Below the pieces are notes generated by a model, which ran no database searches, was not told where the DNA came from, and saw only the letters and a program-made list of their open reading frames with translations. A program made the position numbers and the translations under genes. 6,168 nt of DNA from NCBI GenBank assembly GCA_017450545.1, contig JAFSTL010000024.1, forward strand, positions 1-6,168, given 5' to 3'. This document shows, piece after piece, positions 5,709-6,168 of this stretch (the first letter of the stretch is position 1; every line of letters begins with the position of its first letter). The DNA comes from Alphaproteobacteria bacterium (GTDB lineage Bacteria; Pseudomonadota; Alphaproteobacteria; RUG11792).

Positions 5709-5738
5709 ATTATTACACATACATGCTACCGATGTCAA
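5709..5738 (-). promoter_or_regulatory. Strong sigma70-type promoter of the secreted protein gene
   Basis: On the minus strand a perfect -35 TTGACA (5738-5733) is followed after 18 bases by AATAAT (5714-5709, five of six matches to TATAAT). The TG two bases before it makes an extended -10. Transcription would begin near 5702, leaving a leader of about 14 bases with the ribosome site GGAAG. Confidence 0.75.
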
Positions 5739-5740
5739 GT

Positions 5741-5759
5741 TTTCGCATACATGGCGAAA
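5741..5759. repeat. Small inverted repeat between divergent genes
   Basis: TTTCGC (5741-5746) is inverted as GCGAAA (5754-5759) around ATACATG. It sits just upstream of the -35 of the minus-strand promoter and covers the ATG of the small divergent ORF. It could be a protein-binding site, but it is short enough to be chance. Confidence 0.3.
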
Positions 5760-5897
5760 GTGCTAGGAAATACAGCGGTCGCGGTGATCATGGCGATGAA
5801 CGCTGACGCAATACAGGTGAATAACTTTAGTGCGAAAGTATACGAAGCCGCCTTGCACGGTTTCACCGACGAACAAGTTGCTATGCAAAGGCAATGA
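5751..5897 (+). CDS. Small secreted protein or 5' remnant of one (48 residues)
   Basis: The frame from ATG 5751 to TGA 5895-5897 starts 'MAKVLGNTAVAVIMAMNADA', a typical signal peptide with a cleavage site after ADA. It continues 'IQVNNFSAKVYEAALHGF' and then 'TDEQVAMQRQ'. The mature start 'IQVNNFS' resembles 'MNVNDYS' of the divergent long secreted protein, which suggests relatedness or a shared export feature. There is no clear Shine-Dalgarno sequence. After about codon 43 both other frames stay open briefly with protein-like sequence (for example 'CKGNEYEFRLVAIAF' to TAA near 5931), so this may be a frameshifted or truncated gene. The product is unknown. Confidence 0.45.
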   Translation: MAKVLGNTAVAVIMAMNADAIQVNNFSAKVYEAALHGFTDEQVAMQRQ

Positions 5898-5909
5898 ATA
5901 TGAGTTCCG

Positions 5910-5936
5910 CCTCGTTGCTATTGCTTTTTAATGAGG
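5910..5936 (+). terminator. Possible weak hairpin before accD
   Basis: CCTCGTT (5910-5916) pairs with AATGAGG (5930-5936) with one G-T wobble and a 13-base loop. No T-run follows on the plus strand. It could separate the small secreted ORF from accD. Confidence 0.25.
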
Positions 5937-5989
5937 AATTACTCTATTAGATAATCAGTTAGAGGCCCCCACTTGGCATGGATGAAGTA

Positions 5990-5998
5990 TGGTACAAT
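5990..5998 (+). promoter_or_regulatory. Possible extended -10 promoter for accD
   Basis: TGGTACAAT carries an extended -10 (TG, one base, TACAAT at 5993-5998) 29 bases before the accD ATG. The nearest -35-like hexamer, TTGGCA (5973-5978), is only 14 bases away, so recognition would rest mainly on the extended -10. Confidence 0.45.
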
Positions 5999-6027
5999 CG
6001 CTCTGTCGAAACATTTGCGAAACGAAC

Positions 6028-6168
6028 ATGAACTGGTTGAAAGAAGTTGTTACCCCTAAGATAAAATCTTTTTTGGGAACGAACTCTAGTGTCGAAGATA
6101 AATTGTGGACAAAGTGTCCTTCGTGTGAACGCATGATATACGCAAAGGAATTAGAGGAAAATTTGATG
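6028..6168 (+). CDS. accD: Acetyl-CoA carboxylase carboxyltransferase subunit beta, N-terminal part
   Basis: The first 47 codons run to the window edge with no stop. The AccD start pattern is clear: 'MNWLKEVVTPKIKSFLG' followed by 'DKLWTKCPSCERMIY' and 'AKELEENLM'. The CPSC (residues 30-33) is the first half of the four-cysteine zinc ribbon that heads this subunit; the second pair and the crotonase-fold transferase domain lie beyond the window. AccD with AccA transfers the carboxyl group from biotin carrier protein to acetyl-CoA, giving malonyl-CoA for fatty-acid synthesis in the cytoplasm. ATG 6028 is the natural start by family alignment, though the preceding CGAAACGAAC is a poor ribosome site. 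It is the only clear core chromosomal gene here and anchors the window to a bacterial chromosome. Confidence 0.93.
   Translation, partial: MNWLKEVVTPKIKSFLGTNSSVEDKLWTKCPSCERMIYAKELEENLM

Noticed and set aside
1..6168. CRISPR array, toxin-antitoxin pair or defence island
   Set aside because: There are no regularly spaced direct repeats, and no ORF with a recognisable nuclease, methylase, helicase or toxin motif, apart from the dead IS1 transposase.

Overview
The window looks like the chromosome of an AT-rich alphaproteobacterium, probably a host-associated lineage of the Holosporales/Rickettsiales type. The evidence is the start of a chromosomal accD at the right edge, a decayed IS1-family element, phage-remnant genes, and large secreted proteins of no recognisable family. 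No ribosomal RNA or marker gene is present, so the lineage is an inference.

Left part (1-2504, plus strand): a prophage remnant or rearranged phage module. It opens with the 3' part of an HK97-fold major capsid protein, moderately GC-rich. Next comes an AT-richer gene for a secreted outer-membrane beta-barrel protein, which may be a cargo ('moron') gene. A strongly structured intergenic stretch of two inverted repeats (1831-1932) follows, and then a GC-richer holin-like phage membrane protein ending in the motif FEFGSSRGSKEKD. Head-completion and tail genes expected after a capsid gene are missing, so this is not an intact prophage.

Middle (2505-3238): a degenerate IS1-family insertion sequence on the minus strand. 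Imperfect inverted repeats of about 28 bp bound it. Its transposase remnant still shows the zinc finger, the helix-turn-helix and the D-D-E residues, but it is broken by at least three frameshifts and three internal stops. Its left end abuts the stop codon of the holin-like gene. A 174-bp stretch with two small hairpins (3239-3412) separates it from the next gene.

Right part (3413-5688, minus strand): one long gene for a secreted, highly charged, partly coiled-coil protein of about 758 residues. It is now split into three long open segments plus a short tail by three single-base shifts, each at a homopolymer run and with no true nonsense codon. It has a near-consensus sigma70 promoter. A small divergent plus-strand ORF (5751-5897) encodes a second signal-peptide protein whose mature start resembles that of the long gene. 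The window ends with the first 47 codons of accD, preceded by a possible extended -10 promoter.

I see no CRISPR array, tRNA, rRNA or recognisable multi-gene defence system. The most unusual item is the long secreted gene with homopolymer frameshifts.
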